From Alphaproteobacteria bacterium (GTDB lineage: Bacteria > Pseudomonadota > Alphaproteobacteria > Rhizobiales > Devosiaceae): DNA of 64,000 nucleotides. The notes under the pieces were generated by a model that searched no databases, had not been told where the DNA came from, and worked only from the letters and a program-made list of their open reading frames with translations. Position numbers and translations under genes: made by a program. The stretch covers positions 62,001 through 126,000 of the forward strand of contig JAHJWO010000024.1 of the NCBI GenBank assembly GCA_018828145.1, read 5' to 3'. This document shows, piece by piece, positions 8,022 to 16,200 of the stretch (the stretch's first letter is position 1; each line of letters begins with the position of its first letter).

Positions 8022-8190
8022 GGCCGTCAGGCTCCTTTGCTACCCCCTTGAAAGGTCCGGGGGACTGTTTCACTTCCATGAACTCACCAGTGCGTTCATT
8101 ACGCTTTTGATGCAGTCCGTCAGGGCGCTCAAACTGAGTTCTGCCCTTTACCGAACCACGCCGAAAGCTGTTGCCAGTGTTGGTTGCCAT
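8002..8190 (-). CDS. 62-aa conserved basic protein of accessory/defence neighbourhoods
   Basis: The product begins MATNTGNSFRRGSVKGRTQF and includes RPDGLHQKRNERTGEFMEVK and PFKGVAKE. It is hydrophilic, glycine/arginine/lysine-rich and probably binds nucleic acid or another polyanion; that is inference. I recall similar 55-65-aa proteins (GSVKGRTQ ... KRNxxTGxFMxVK ... PFKGV) in mobile and defence-type loci of many proteobacteria, without known function. The start at 8190 is preferred over an in-frame ATG at 8196 because GGGGA lies six bases before it. It is the first gene of the leftward operon and diverges from the WYL regulator. Confidence 0.65.
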   Translation of the reverse strand: MATNTGNSFRRGSVKGRTQFERPDGLHQKRNERTGEFMEVKQSPGPFKGVAKEPDGRDTENS

Positions 8191-8359
8191 TCTCATTCCC
8201 CGTTGTGCCGCACGAGATGTGCTGGTCGTTATGATCAAATTCGTTCTTCTCAACGCAGTCCGACCTTGCGGCGCAACGGGATTTAGCAGAATTTAACCAT
8301 CTCAGAACTATATGGGTCATAAAACACTACCCGTCAAGATACTATACTGGAGATTGCGA
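8191..8359. promoter_or_regulatory. Divergent promoter/operator interval of the WYL island
   Basis: This 169-bp interval separates the leftward four-gene operon from the rightward WYL regulator and is AT-rich compared with its surroundings. It contains a short imperfect dyad near 8313-8336 (TGGGTCA ... ACCCGTCA) in the region where a BrxR/CapW-type repressor would be expected to bind. Exact promoter elements cannot be assigned with confidence. Confidence 0.4.
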
Positions 8360-9247
8360 ATGGTTGAGCGAGAGGCAAGACCTTGGGGTCAGGCCAAGCG
8401 GTTCGAGTTCATGGAGTGGCGCCTGTTTTGGACCGACAGGCTAAACCGCAAAGACCTAGAGCTCGAGTTCGGCATCTCCACTCCGCAGGCCTCGATTGAC
8501 CTTCGGAACTACCAAGAGGTGGCGCCAAACAACCTCGCCTATGATTCTACGTTGAAGTCATATGTTCGAGCCGAGAAGTTCGAACCGGTATTTTTGAGGG
8601 TGTCCGCGGATCGCCTACTTCTCCAACTGCGAGCCTTGCGAACCGGTGCCATTGAACTAGCAGACACATGGTTCTCGGATATGCCCGAGGTAGATGTCTT
8701 GCCCAAATTATCAAGAAGTGTTTCTGACGATTTGGTAAGAAAAATTCTGATTGCTATTAACAGAAGACGCGGCCTAATCATAACGTACATGTCGTTGCAA
8801 AAGAATAGCGAGAGAATTATCGGCCCACACGCTTTAGCTTACGACGGACACCGGTGGCATCTACGGGCGTGGTGCTTTGAGAAGAAAGATTTTAGGGACT
8901 TTCTTCTTACTAGAATTACGAATGCCGTTGAGGTAGGGCGAGAAGATTTCCATCCAGTCGATGATATCGAGTGGTCGAGATTTACAAACCTAAAACTCTG
9001 TGCCGACCCAAGATTGGACGAGCATCAGAGGAAAACTATAGAGCATGACTTTGGTATGACGAATGGCTGTGTAGAAATAAAAATACGGATCGCTTTGGCT
9101 TTCTACTTTATAAAGCGGCACAATTTGGACATAGAATCTTTGCCGCCTGAACGACAGCAATTCGTTCTCAAGAACTTGAAGGAAGTTATGGATGACATTT
9201 TGAAAGCAAGAGAAGACGCCAAAAAGCTGTCCCAAAGCGCCGAATAA
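8360..9247 (+). CDS. WYL-domain transcriptional regulator (BrxR/CapW-like)
   Basis: The ATG at 8360 was chosen over one at 8312 because GGAG lies seven bases upstream. The 295-aa product has an N-terminal winged helix (RFEFMEWRLFWTDRLNRKDLE ... GISTPQASIDLRNYQEV), a WYL domain at about 130-200 (RRGLIITYMSLQ ... RIIGPHALAYDGHRWHLRAW) and a C-terminal WCX-like extension. BrxR and CapW proteins of this build repress BREX, CBASS and other phage-defence operons and are relieved on infection. The gene is strikingly AT-rich for this genome, a sign of recent transfer. Confidence 0.88.
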   Translation: MVEREARPWGQAKRFEFMEWRLFWTDRLNRKDLELEFGISTPQASIDLRNYQEVAPNNLAYDSTLKSYVRAEKFEPVFLRVSADRLLLQLRALRTGAIELADTWFSDMPEVDVLPKLSRSVSDDLVRKILIAINRRRGLIITYMSLQKNSERIIGPHALAYDGHRWHLRAWCFEKKDFRDFLLTRITNAVEVGREDFHPVDDIEWSRFTNLKLCADPRLDEHQRKTIEHDFGMTNGCVEIKIRIALAFYFIKRHNLDIESLPPERQQFVLKNLKEVMDDILKAREDAKKLSQSAE

Positions 9248-9326
9248 TTCTGCCCCAAAATTTATCCCCCTCCCTCCACCCCGCCTTAAACTTCCTCCCT
9301 GGCATTGCGCCGCAGAGGAGGTTTTC

Positions 9327-9944
9327 TTGCCCCGCAGGTCCACACCCGCTCCATCCCATCCAGAAACCACCCCCGCCGTCCGCCCCGCGCGGCGGCGTAG
9401 GCGACTGCGCCAGCTCACCCCGGCCCTGGCCGAGCGGCATGAGGCGCTCTGGCTCAGGCTCACGGCGCTCCATGCCCAGCTGGCCGCCCTGGCGTCGCGG
9501 CGGCCTTCCGAGCCGCTGCCCGAGGCGACCCGCATCGTGGCTGAATCCCTCCTGGCCGATGCTGCCGTGTTCTGGGATGGGGGTGATATCCTGCCGGCGC
9601 TGGCGCCGGTGGCCGGCGGGGCGCTGACCCAGCTCGGCCAGGCGCTGGCGGGGCTGGAGAGCTATGAGCTCGCCCACAGCGGCTGGGATGAGCGCCAGAA
9701 ATGCTTTGCCTGGCTGATCCGCGCCGAACTGGTGCCGATCAGGCGCCTGCGGCCGCAGGTCCTGCCCGTCGATACCGCCGGCGAGACAAAGGAAATGCTC
9801 GAGCTGCAAAAGCAGATCGAGCGCCGCATCAATGCCCTGACCAAGGGCCTGCCCGACCCCGATGATGGGCCGCCCCGCGCCCGCGCCTATGCCCCGCGGC
9901 GGCCTCTGTCACAAACTTATCCCCGCCCCTCGCCCCTCGATTAG
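9327..9944 (+). CDS. Hypothetical helical protein (205 aa)
   Basis: Translation probably starts at TTG 9327, five bases after a strong GAGGAGG. The product is 205 aa, with a basic proline/arginine-rich N-terminus (RPARRRRRLRQL), a long helical middle (ERHEALWLRLTALHAQLAALASRRPSEPLPEATRIVAESLLADAAVFWDGG has the pattern of paired helices) and a basic tail. No family is recognised. GC content matches the core genome, so the accessory island appears to end before it. Confidence that it is coding is moderate to good. Confidence 0.6.
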   Translation: MPRRSTPAPSHPETTPAVRPARRRRRLRQLTPALAERHEALWLRLTALHAQLAALASRRPSEPLPEATRIVAESLLADAAVFWDGGDILPALAPVAGGALTQLGQALAGLESYELAHSGWDERQKCFAWLIRAELVPIRRLRPQVLPVDTAGETKEMLELQKQIERRINALTKGLPDPDDGPPRARAYAPRRPLSQTYPRPSPLD

Positions 9945-10369
9945 AATGCGCCCATTGCTGCGCGGAGACGGCGTGCACGGCCAATGGCGCAGCGACAGTC
10001 GGGGGGTAGGGGGTCGTGCCCCTGCTCGGGCAAGCGGAAGTGTCGGGCGAGGCCCGGCCAGAGTTCGCGCGTCAAAAATCCCGGCGCCCCGAGGCGGCTA
10101 CCGTCTCGTTTTACAAATACCAGAGGCGGCATCCGCCTCGGGGCCCGTCTCTCTCCGCAAACCCGGAGGCGCCCTGCGCCGTCCGGTCCAGAGGCTTGCC
10201 TTGTTGCGGGAGGGGCAGACGTGCTACAAGGGCGGATACGTTTTCAGCCTTGCACGGCTAGCCACGCGGCGAACCCCCAATCTTGCGAACGTTTTATGCA
10301 ATCCCGTGTGCATGTTGCCGCGGGAATAACGCTCGTTCGCTTTCGACCGGGCTTTTCGGGATCGCTATC
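9945..10369. other. 425-bp noncoding region: dispersed repeat plus cold-shock leader
   Basis: No gene is supported. The left part is GC-rich and unassigned. A palindromic repeat at 10087-10147 is shared with the region upstream of metK. The last 150 bases form the probable promoter and untranslated leader of the cold-shock gene at 10370; long leaders are normal for csp genes. Confidence 0.55.
10087..10147. repeat. Dispersed palindromic element (CCCCGAGGCGGC family), copy 1
   Basis: The element runs CCCCGAGGCGGC, then CGTCTCGTTTT, an A/T-rich spacer, and CCAGAGGCGGCATCCGCCTC followed by GGGGCCCGTC. The ends are complementary (CCCCGAGGCGG with CCGCCTCGGGG), giving a long hairpin. A near-identical copy lies at 46244-46306. 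The sequence between core and spacer is well conserved, so this is one repeat family, not chance GC-rich sequence. Confidence 0.75.
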
Positions 10370-10579
10370 ATGGCCATCAACGGCACTGTCAAATTCTTCA
10401 ATTCCACCAAGGGCTTCGGCTTCATTCAGCCGGATGACGGCAGCGCCGACACCTTCGTGCATATCTCGGCTGTCGAGCGTGCGGGCCTGTCGGGCCTCAA
10501 TGAAGGCCAGAAGGTCTCCTTCGAAGTCGAAAAGGGCCGCGACGGCCGCGCCAGCGCGACGAACCTGTCGGTTCTCTAG
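10370..10579 (+). CDS. cspA: Cold-shock domain protein (CspA family)
   Basis: The 69-aa product ([20 protein letters not shown], then [21 protein letters not shown]) is a single OB-fold cold-shock domain. RNP1 (KGFGFIQ) and RNP2 (TFVHIS) nucleic-acid-binding motifs are intact. It binds single-stranded RNA/DNA in the cytoplasm, acting as an RNA chaperone. The start is the ATG at 10370; the frame is open upstream but only this start gives the family N-terminus. A GC-rich hairpin separates it from a small gene downstream. Which of several csp paralogues this is cannot be told. Confidence 0.95.
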   Translation: MAINGTVKFFNSTKGFGFIQPDDGSADTFVHISAVERAGLSGLNEGQKVSFEVEKGRDGRASATNLSVL

Positions 10580-10587
10580 TCCACAAG

Positions 10588-10615
10588 CGGGCCGCCGCCC
10601 CTCATCGGGCGGCGC
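10588..10615 (+). terminator. GC-rich hairpin between cspA and the 66-aa gene
   Basis: A GCCGCCC / GGGCGGC stem with a 6-nt loop follows the cold-shock gene. It has no T-run, so it may be a weak or Rho-aided terminator, or an mRNA-stabilising structure that allows partial read-through into the gene at 10637. Confidence 0.4.
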
Positions 10616-10636
10616 CTGCATCTCTGGAGATTCAGC

Positions 10637-10837
10637 ATGCACAAATACAAGATCGGCCAGACGCTCGACCTGTTGCCCAATCGCGGTTCGTCCAGCCGCA
10701 AGGCCGGCGAATGCAAGATCGTGGCCCTGCTCCCCTATGAGGGGCATGTCATCCAGTACAAGGTGCAGTCCGTCACCGAGACGCATCAGCGCATTGTCAG
10801 CGAAAACGATCTGCAGCTCTCGGTCGCGCGCGCCTGA
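10637..10837 (+). CDS. Small conserved protein (66 aa) downstream of csp
   Basis: The 66-aa product (MHKYKIGQTLDLLPNRGSSS, ending QLSVARA) starts at ATG 10637 after CTGGAGA. It has the look of a small beta-barrel (KYKIGQTLDL ... ECKIVALLPYEGHVIQYKVQSVTETHQRIVSENDL). Short proteins with this HVIQYKVQS(V) and RIVxExDL pattern are, from memory, frequent in Hyphomicrobiales and unannotated. Position beside csp suggests co-expression in the cold, which is inference. Confidence 0.65.
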   Translation: MHKYKIGQTLDLLPNRGSSSRKAGECKIVALLPYEGHVIQYKVQSVTETHQRIVSENDLQLSVARA

Positions 10838-11001
10838 GGCCATCGCGCCACGGCGCGAACGCACAATTGCTTCGTCATCGGAACGAACCCGGCATGAGCC
10901 CGTTGATGGGCCACGGGGCGGAACAGATGCGCGGCGCCGCCCGGCACCGCGCTCCGCAAGCAAGGGGGCCTCAGGCCCTCCGATACGAAGGAAATAATAA
11001 C

Positions 11002-11646
11002 ATGAAGAACCTCCTTTTGGCCTCCGTGGCCGCACTTTCGCTCGCCGCTGCAGTCCCGGCCTTTGCCCAGGACAAGGTTGTCGGCGTTGAGTCCAGCTCC
11101 AATGCCGAAGCCGGCGCCGTGATCGGCGCGACCGGCGGTGGCGCTGGCGGCGCGGCCCTCGGCTTCTTCCTCGGCGGCCCCATCGGCGCCGTGATCGGCG
11201 GCTTTGCCGGCGCCACCATCGGTGCCGAGACCGGCATCGAGACCGCCTCGATCGAATATGTCGCCGCCAATCCGGTCGAGCCCATCTATATCGATGGCGC
11301 AGCCGAGATCGGCTATGTGGTCCCCGCCGAGGTCACCATCTATCCGATCCAGGGCGATGACCGTTATGGCTATATCTATGCCAATGACCGCGTCTGGATC
11401 GTCGACATGGAAACCCGCGCCTTCGTGCAGTCGCCGGGCTATCTCGTGCCGCAGGCCACGGCTGATTACGCCATGGCCAACCCGGTCGCTTCGGCCGAGG
11501 TCGAGGGTGACGTCGTGGTCGGCTATGTGCTGCCCGAGACTGTCGAACTCACCCCGGTTCCCGATTCGCGCTATTCCTATGTCTATGTCGGCGAGCGCCC
11601 CGCGCTGGTCGATGGCACCAGCCGCACCGTGATCTGGCTGAACTAA
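11002..11646 (+). CDS. DUF1236-type exported envelope protein with glycine-zipper segment
   Basis: The 214-aa product has a signal peptide ending AAAVPAFAQ. A glycine-rich hydrophobic segment (about residues 37-75, AGAVIGATGGGAGGAALGFFLGG ...) of the glycine-zipper type follows. Two copies of a DUF1236-like repeat (YVAANPVEPIYIDGAAEIGYVVPAEVTIYPI and YAMANPVASAEVEGDVVVGYVLPETVELTPV) each end in a Y-x-Y strand. Proteins of this type are periplasmic or outer-membrane-associated, of unknown function. A strong terminator follows. Confidence 0.8.
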   Translation: MKNLLLASVAALSLAAAVPAFAQDKVVGVESSSNAEAGAVIGATGGGAGGAALGFFLGGPIGAVIGGFAGATIGAETGIETASIEYVAANPVEPIYIDGAAEIGYVVPAEVTIYPIQGDDRYGYIYANDRVWIVDMETRAFVQSPGYLVPQATADYAMANPVASAEVEGDVVVGYVLPETVELTPVPDSRYSYVYVGERPALVDGTSRTVIWLN

Positions 11647-11657
11647 GCCACGCCAAG

Positions 11658-11689
11658 GCCGCCCGGGTTCATCCCCGGGCGGCTTTGCT
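11658..11689 (+). terminator. Rho-independent terminator after DUF1236-like gene
   Basis: A 10-bp perfect stem GCCGCCCGGG / CCCGGGCGGC with a 6-nt loop is followed by TTTGCTTT. It cleanly ends the envelope-protein transcript. Confidence 0.88.
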
Positions 11690-11743
11690 TTGACCGGCCA
11701 GGAGTTTGCACGATATACAAAGCCCAATCGGGCGGAGGTGCAG

Positions 11744-12205
11744 ATGGCCGACATTCTCGAATATTGCGAAGGCCTCAAGCAGGTCACGTTCAAGCCGGGT
11801 ACGGTCATGCTGCCCGAGGGCGAGCGGCTCGGCCGGCTCTATGTGCTGGTCGACGGCCAGGTCGAAGTCATCCGCGAACGCACCCAGGTCACCCATGTCG
11901 ATGAGCCCGGCTCGATCTTCGGGGAAATGGCCGTGCTGCTCGACATGCCCCATTCCGCCACGGTCAAGGCGCTGTCGGCTGTCACCGCCTACGAAATCCC
12001 CGATGCGCTGACCTTCCTCGACAGCCGCCCGGAATTTTCGCTCCACATCGCCACCATGCTGGCCCGCCGGCTCTATTACACCACCTCCTATCTCGTCGAC
12101 CTGCAGCAGCAGGCCGCCGGCAAGCGGCAGGATCTGGACCTGGTCGACGCCATCCTGGCGAGCCTGGTCGAACCGGCCGACCACAAGAAGCGCCAGAAGG
12201 CCTGA
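11744..12205 (+). CDS. Cyclic-nucleotide-binding (Crp-type) domain protein without HTH
   Basis: The ATG at 11744 follows GGAGG by five bases; an upstream in-frame ATG lies inside the terminator and was rejected. The 153-aa product is essentially one cNMP-binding beta-barrel (FKPGTVMLPEGERLGRLYVLVDGQVEV ... EPGSIFGEMAVLLDMPHSATVKALSAVTAYEI). The phosphate-binding cassette is represented by GSIFGEMAVLLDMPHSATV. There is no C-terminal DNA-binding helix-turn-helix, so it is not a classic Crp. It probably senses a cyclic nucleotide and acts through a partner, perhaps the Rdx protein encoded two bases later. Confidence 0.85.
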   Translation: MADILEYCEGLKQVTFKPGTVMLPEGERLGRLYVLVDGQVEVIRERTQVTHVDEPGSIFGEMAVLLDMPHSATVKALSAVTAYEIPDALTFLDSRPEFSLHIATMLARRLYYTTSYLVDLQQQAAGKRQDLDLVDAILASLVEPADHKKRQKA

Positions 12206-12206
12206 C

Positions 12207-12509
12207 GTGGACGAGGCCAAGCCGCAGCTGACCATCACCTACTGCACCCAGTGCAACTGGCTGCTGCGCTCGGCCTGGATGGCCCAGGAAGTGCTGTCCA
12301 CCTTCAGCCTCGAACTGGGCGCGGTCACCCTCGTGCCCGGCACTGGCGGCATTTTCGAGATCAGCCTCGATGGCGATCTCGTCTGGGAGCGCAAACGCGA
12401 CGGCGGCTTTCCCGACGTCAAGCAGCTCAAGCAGCTGGTGCGCGACCGCATCGATCCCGAGCGCAGCCTGGGCCATATCGATGGCCACCCCGCCACCAGC
12501 GCGGACTGA
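12207..12509 (+). CDS. SelT/SelW/SelH (Rdx)-family thioredoxin-fold protein
   Basis: The 100-aa product starts at GTG 12207, one base after the preceding stop codon, so the two genes are coupled. It carries the Rdx CxxC redox motif (YCTQCNWLLRSAW, cysteine replacing selenocysteine), the GTGGIFEI strand and the C-terminal signature DGGFPDVKQLKQLVRDRI ... SLGHID. These are all diagnostic of the bacterial SelW/SelT-like group. It probably takes part in thiol redox chemistry in the cytoplasm; no substrate is known. Confidence 0.9.
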   Translation: MDEAKPQLTITYCTQCNWLLRSAWMAQEVLSTFSLELGAVTLVPGTGGIFEISLDGDLVWERKRDGGFPDVKQLKQLVRDRIDPERSLGHIDGHPATSAD

Positions 12510-12556
12510 ACGGAGGCGCACTGGACATCCCGAGCGCGCCCCGGTCTTATCCGGCC

Positions 12557-13216
12557 ATGATCGAAATCACCCGATTCCCCGACGTGATGCTGCTGACCGC
12601 CGGCAATGACACGGCCCTGTGGCCGGTCGCCGGCCTGCCTCTGGTCGAGCGCGTCATGGCCAATGCCCGGGCGGAAGGGGCCACGCGCTTTGTCGCCAAC
12701 GGCCTGCCGGGTGACACGGGCGTGCTCGCCCATTTCGGCGGCCTCGTCAAAGTCAGCCGGGAGCAGGTCCCCCTCGGCAGCGGCGGGGGCGTCAGGCAGG
12801 CGCTGCCCATGCTGCATGCCGATCCGTTCTTCGTGATGCAGACCAGTGGCTTCTGGCCGGCCGGCAGCGACGCCCCATTGCAGCGCATGGTGGCCCGCCA
12901 TACGGCGCAGGAGGACATCGTCCTGCTCTGCGTGCATCCGCGCAACGCCGCCGGCTTTGCCCGCAGCCACGATTTCTGCCTGTCGCCCCAGGGCCTGATC
13001 ACCCGCGACTATGGCGCGCCGGTCATCCATGCCGGCGTTGCGCTGCTCGGCAAAGGCCTCTTCGCTGCCAGACCGGATGGCGCCTTCTCCCTTGAGGATC
13101 TGTTTGACGCCGCCCTAGAGCGCGAGACGCTGCATGGCGTGATACTCGACGCGCCGTGGTTCAGTGTCACCGATGCGGCAGGGCTGGCAGAGGCCGAGCG
13201 GCGGCTGGCGCCATGA
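12557..13216 (+). CDS. MurU-like nucleotidyltransferase, degenerate active site
   Basis: In many relatives the gene before addB is a MurNAc-1-P uridylyltransferase-like protein, and this 219-aa product aligns with it (LPLVERVMANARAEGATR ... GSGGGVRQALPML ... FFVMQ ... GAFSLEDLFDAALE ... VTDAAGLAEAERRL). The nucleotide-binding signature (AAGxGTRMxPLT ... PKPL) is reduced to LLTAGNDTALWPVAGLPL, and the metal-binding NADxxW segment reads MQTSGFW. The enzyme is therefore probably inactive or repurposed. It overlaps the addB start by four bases (ATGA). Start ATG 12557; ATG 12587 is possible. Confidence 0.75.
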   Translation: MIEITRFPDVMLLTAGNDTALWPVAGLPLVERVMANARAEGATRFVANGLPGDTGVLAHFGGLVKVSREQVPLGSGGGVRQALPMLHADPFFVMQTSGFWPAGSDAPLQRMVARHTAQEDIVLLCVHPRNAAGFARSHDFCLSPQGLITRDYGAPVIHAGVALLGKGLFAARPDGAFSLEDLFDAALERETLHGVILDAPWFSVTDAAGLAEAERRLAP

Positions 13217-16200
13217 GTGTCTTCTCCATCGCGCCGCACGCGAAATTCCTGCCTCTCCTGGCCGAGAAAGTCAGCGACGGCACGCTGCTTTCGGGGACCG
13301 ACCGTACGCATCCCTTCTGGCTGAGCGACGTCACCATCGTCGTACCCACCCGCCGCGCCAAACTGGCGCTGGCCGAGGAATTTGCCAGGCTTGGCCACGG
13401 CCTGCTGCCCGACATCCGCACCTTCGGCGGCGAAGTCGAAGACGAAGAGCCCTTCCTGCCGCCCTTCGACGCGCCGACGCCACTGCCACCAGCCACCCCG
13501 CTCGAACGCCGGCTGTCCTTGTCCAGCCTTGTCGACCAATGGGCCAATTCCCCTGCCGGACAGCGGGCCTTTTCCAGCCCGCCCACGGCAGGTGAAATCC
13601 TCTCCATGGCGGACTCGCTCGGCCAGCTGATCGATGACCTGTTGACCGAGGAGCGGACTGCAGCCGACATCCGCGCCATTGTCCCCGAGATCGAGGCCAA
13701 TCTGGGCGAATACTGGCAGCAGACGCTGGCCTTCCTCGATATTGCGCTGACCTACTGGCCCGCGCATCTGGACGCGCTGGGCAAGGCCGATATCGCCGCC
13801 CTGCGCGGGCAGCGGCTTGACCGTCAGGCCCAGGCCGCAAGCCTCGTCTATGGCGACCGCCCGGTGATCGCGGCCGGCTCCACCGGCTCCATTCCGGCCA
13901 CCGCCCGCCTGCTCAAGGCAATCAATGCCCTGCCGCGCGGCGTCGTGGTGCTGCCCGGGCTCGATTGCGGCATGAGCGCGGCCGACCATGCCGCCCTGCT
14001 CGACAACAACAACAACCCGCATGGCCATCCGCAATATGGGCTGGCCAAGCTGCTGCGCCTGCTCGGGGTCTCTGCCCAGTCGGTGACCGAGCTGGCGCCG
14101 GTCGAGAACCTGCGCACCACGCTGGTCAATCGCGCCCTGGCGCTGACTCGGGACACCGCCCAATGGTCCGGGCAGCGACTGATGGGTCTTGAAGTGGGCA
14201 TGGCCTGCGAGGGCCTCACCGTCATCAAGGCCCGCAATGAAGATGAGGAAGGCCGGGCCGTCGCCCTGGCCGCGCGTCACTGGCTCGCCAACAAGCAGAC
14301 CGTCGGCATTGTCACCCCCGATCGCAACCTCGCCCGCCGCATCGCGGCCGAGCTCAAGCGCTTCGATATCCTCGTTGACGATGCCGCCGGCACGCCCCTG
14401 TTCCAGTCGGCCGCCGGGCGGCTCTTGCGGCAGATCCTGACGCTTGCCACCGGCAATTGCGCCCCGATCGATCTCGTAGCCCTGCTGCGCAATCGTGCTG
14501 CACTATTCGGCCTGCGCCGCGCCGACGTCGCCGCCCTGGCCGACGATATCGAACTGGGCCTGCTGCGCGGGCAGCGTCCCAATCCCGGTCTGGCGGGCCT
14601 GCGCGCACTGCTCCATGCCAATGTCGGCAAGGCAACGGAACATGTCGCGCGGCGGCTTTACCCAAACCAGGCCGAAGCCATCGAGGCCCTGTTCGTCCGC
14701 ATGGAGACGGCGCTGGCGCCACTGATGGCGCTGCTGGCCGAACGCCGCATCAAGGCCGGGGCCCTCGCCACCGCAATCTGCGCCGCCTTCGATATTGTCG
14801 CCGACGGCGCCGACATTCCCGGACGCAAGGAGCTGGCCGATTGGGCCAGCCAGATGCACGCGCTGGCCGAGCAGGGGCACAGCTTTCCTCCACAGGGCCT
14901 TGAGCGTGTTCTCCTGGCGCTGATGGCCGGCTTCCAGGTCCGCACCCGCGAGGATCGGCGGGCCGATATCGCCATATGGGGCCAGCTTGAAGCGCGCCTG
15001 CAAAATCCGGACCTCCTGATCCTCTGCGCGCTCAACGAAGACAAATGGCCCGAAACAGCCGATCCCGGCCCCTGGCTCAGCCGCGGCATGCGGCTGGCAG
15101 CCGGGCTCGAGCCCCCCGAGCGCCGGCAAGGCCTTGCCGCGCATGACTTTGCGCAAGGCCTGGGCAACGAGACTGTCATCATCGCCTATGCCGACCGCGT
15201 CGGCACCAGTCCGGCTTTGCCCAGCCGCTTCGTGCAGCGGCTGGAAGCCTTTGCCGGCGAGGAAAGTGCCAAGGCCTGGCAGCAGCGCGGCCACGTCTGG
15301 CTCGACCAGGCGCGCCGCCTCGATGCCGTCGCCGAGGCGCGCGCCGCCAGCCGCCCGGCGCCCAATCCGCCTGCTGCCCTGCGCCCGCGCCAGCTCTCGG
15401 TGACCGAAATCGAGACGCTGATGCGCTCGCCCTACGATATCTATGCCAAGCACGTGCTGCGCCTGCGCCAGCTCGACGCGCTGGGCGAAACGCCCGAAGC
15501 GCGCGAACGCGGCACCATCATCCACGATGTGCTTGCCCGCTTTGTCATCGAGGGACATGATGTCATGGCGCCCGATGCCTTCGAGACGCTCAAGCAGTTT
15601 GCCTTCGAGGCCTTTTCCGGGCTCGAGGGCATTGCCGAGCGCCGTGACATCTGGCTCCGCCGTTTCGAGACCGCCGCGCGGCAGTTTCTCGATTTCGAGC
15701 GCGAGCGTGATGCCGGCGTGCGCAAGCGTCATGCCGAGATCGACGGGCTCTGGCCGCTGCCCACCGGCTTCACCCTCAAGGGACGGGCCGACCGGGTCGA
15801 CGAAATGATCGACGGCACCGTGCAGATCCTCGATTTCAAGACCGGCTCTGTGCCCGCATCAGGCGTGATGAAGGCCTTCGAGGCCCCGCAACTGCTGCTC
15901 GAGGCGGAGATGGCGCGGGCGGGAGCCCTGGCGGGCCTGCCTCCGGCCGACAGCTCGGCGCTGACCTATATCAAGATCGGCCTGGGCCCAGAGGCGTTCA
16001 ACCCCAAGCCGTTCGCGCTGGGCGAGGGCCACACCATCATGAGCGCCGCCGAGGAAATCTCACTTCGTCTGCAGCGCCATGTCGAGCTCTTCCTGTTCCG
16101 CGACACGCCCATGCCGTCGCGGCTCCTTCCGCTCAAGACGCAGCGCTTCCCCGGCGCCTATGACCATCTCGCCCGCATGGACGAATGGACTGCCGTGGAC

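Noticed and set aside
9920..9925. TTATCCCC sequences near 9920 and 46065 as DnaA boxes or a replication origin
   Set aside because: Single imperfect matches with no cluster, no AT-rich unwinding region and no origin-linked genes (dnaA, hemE, parAB).
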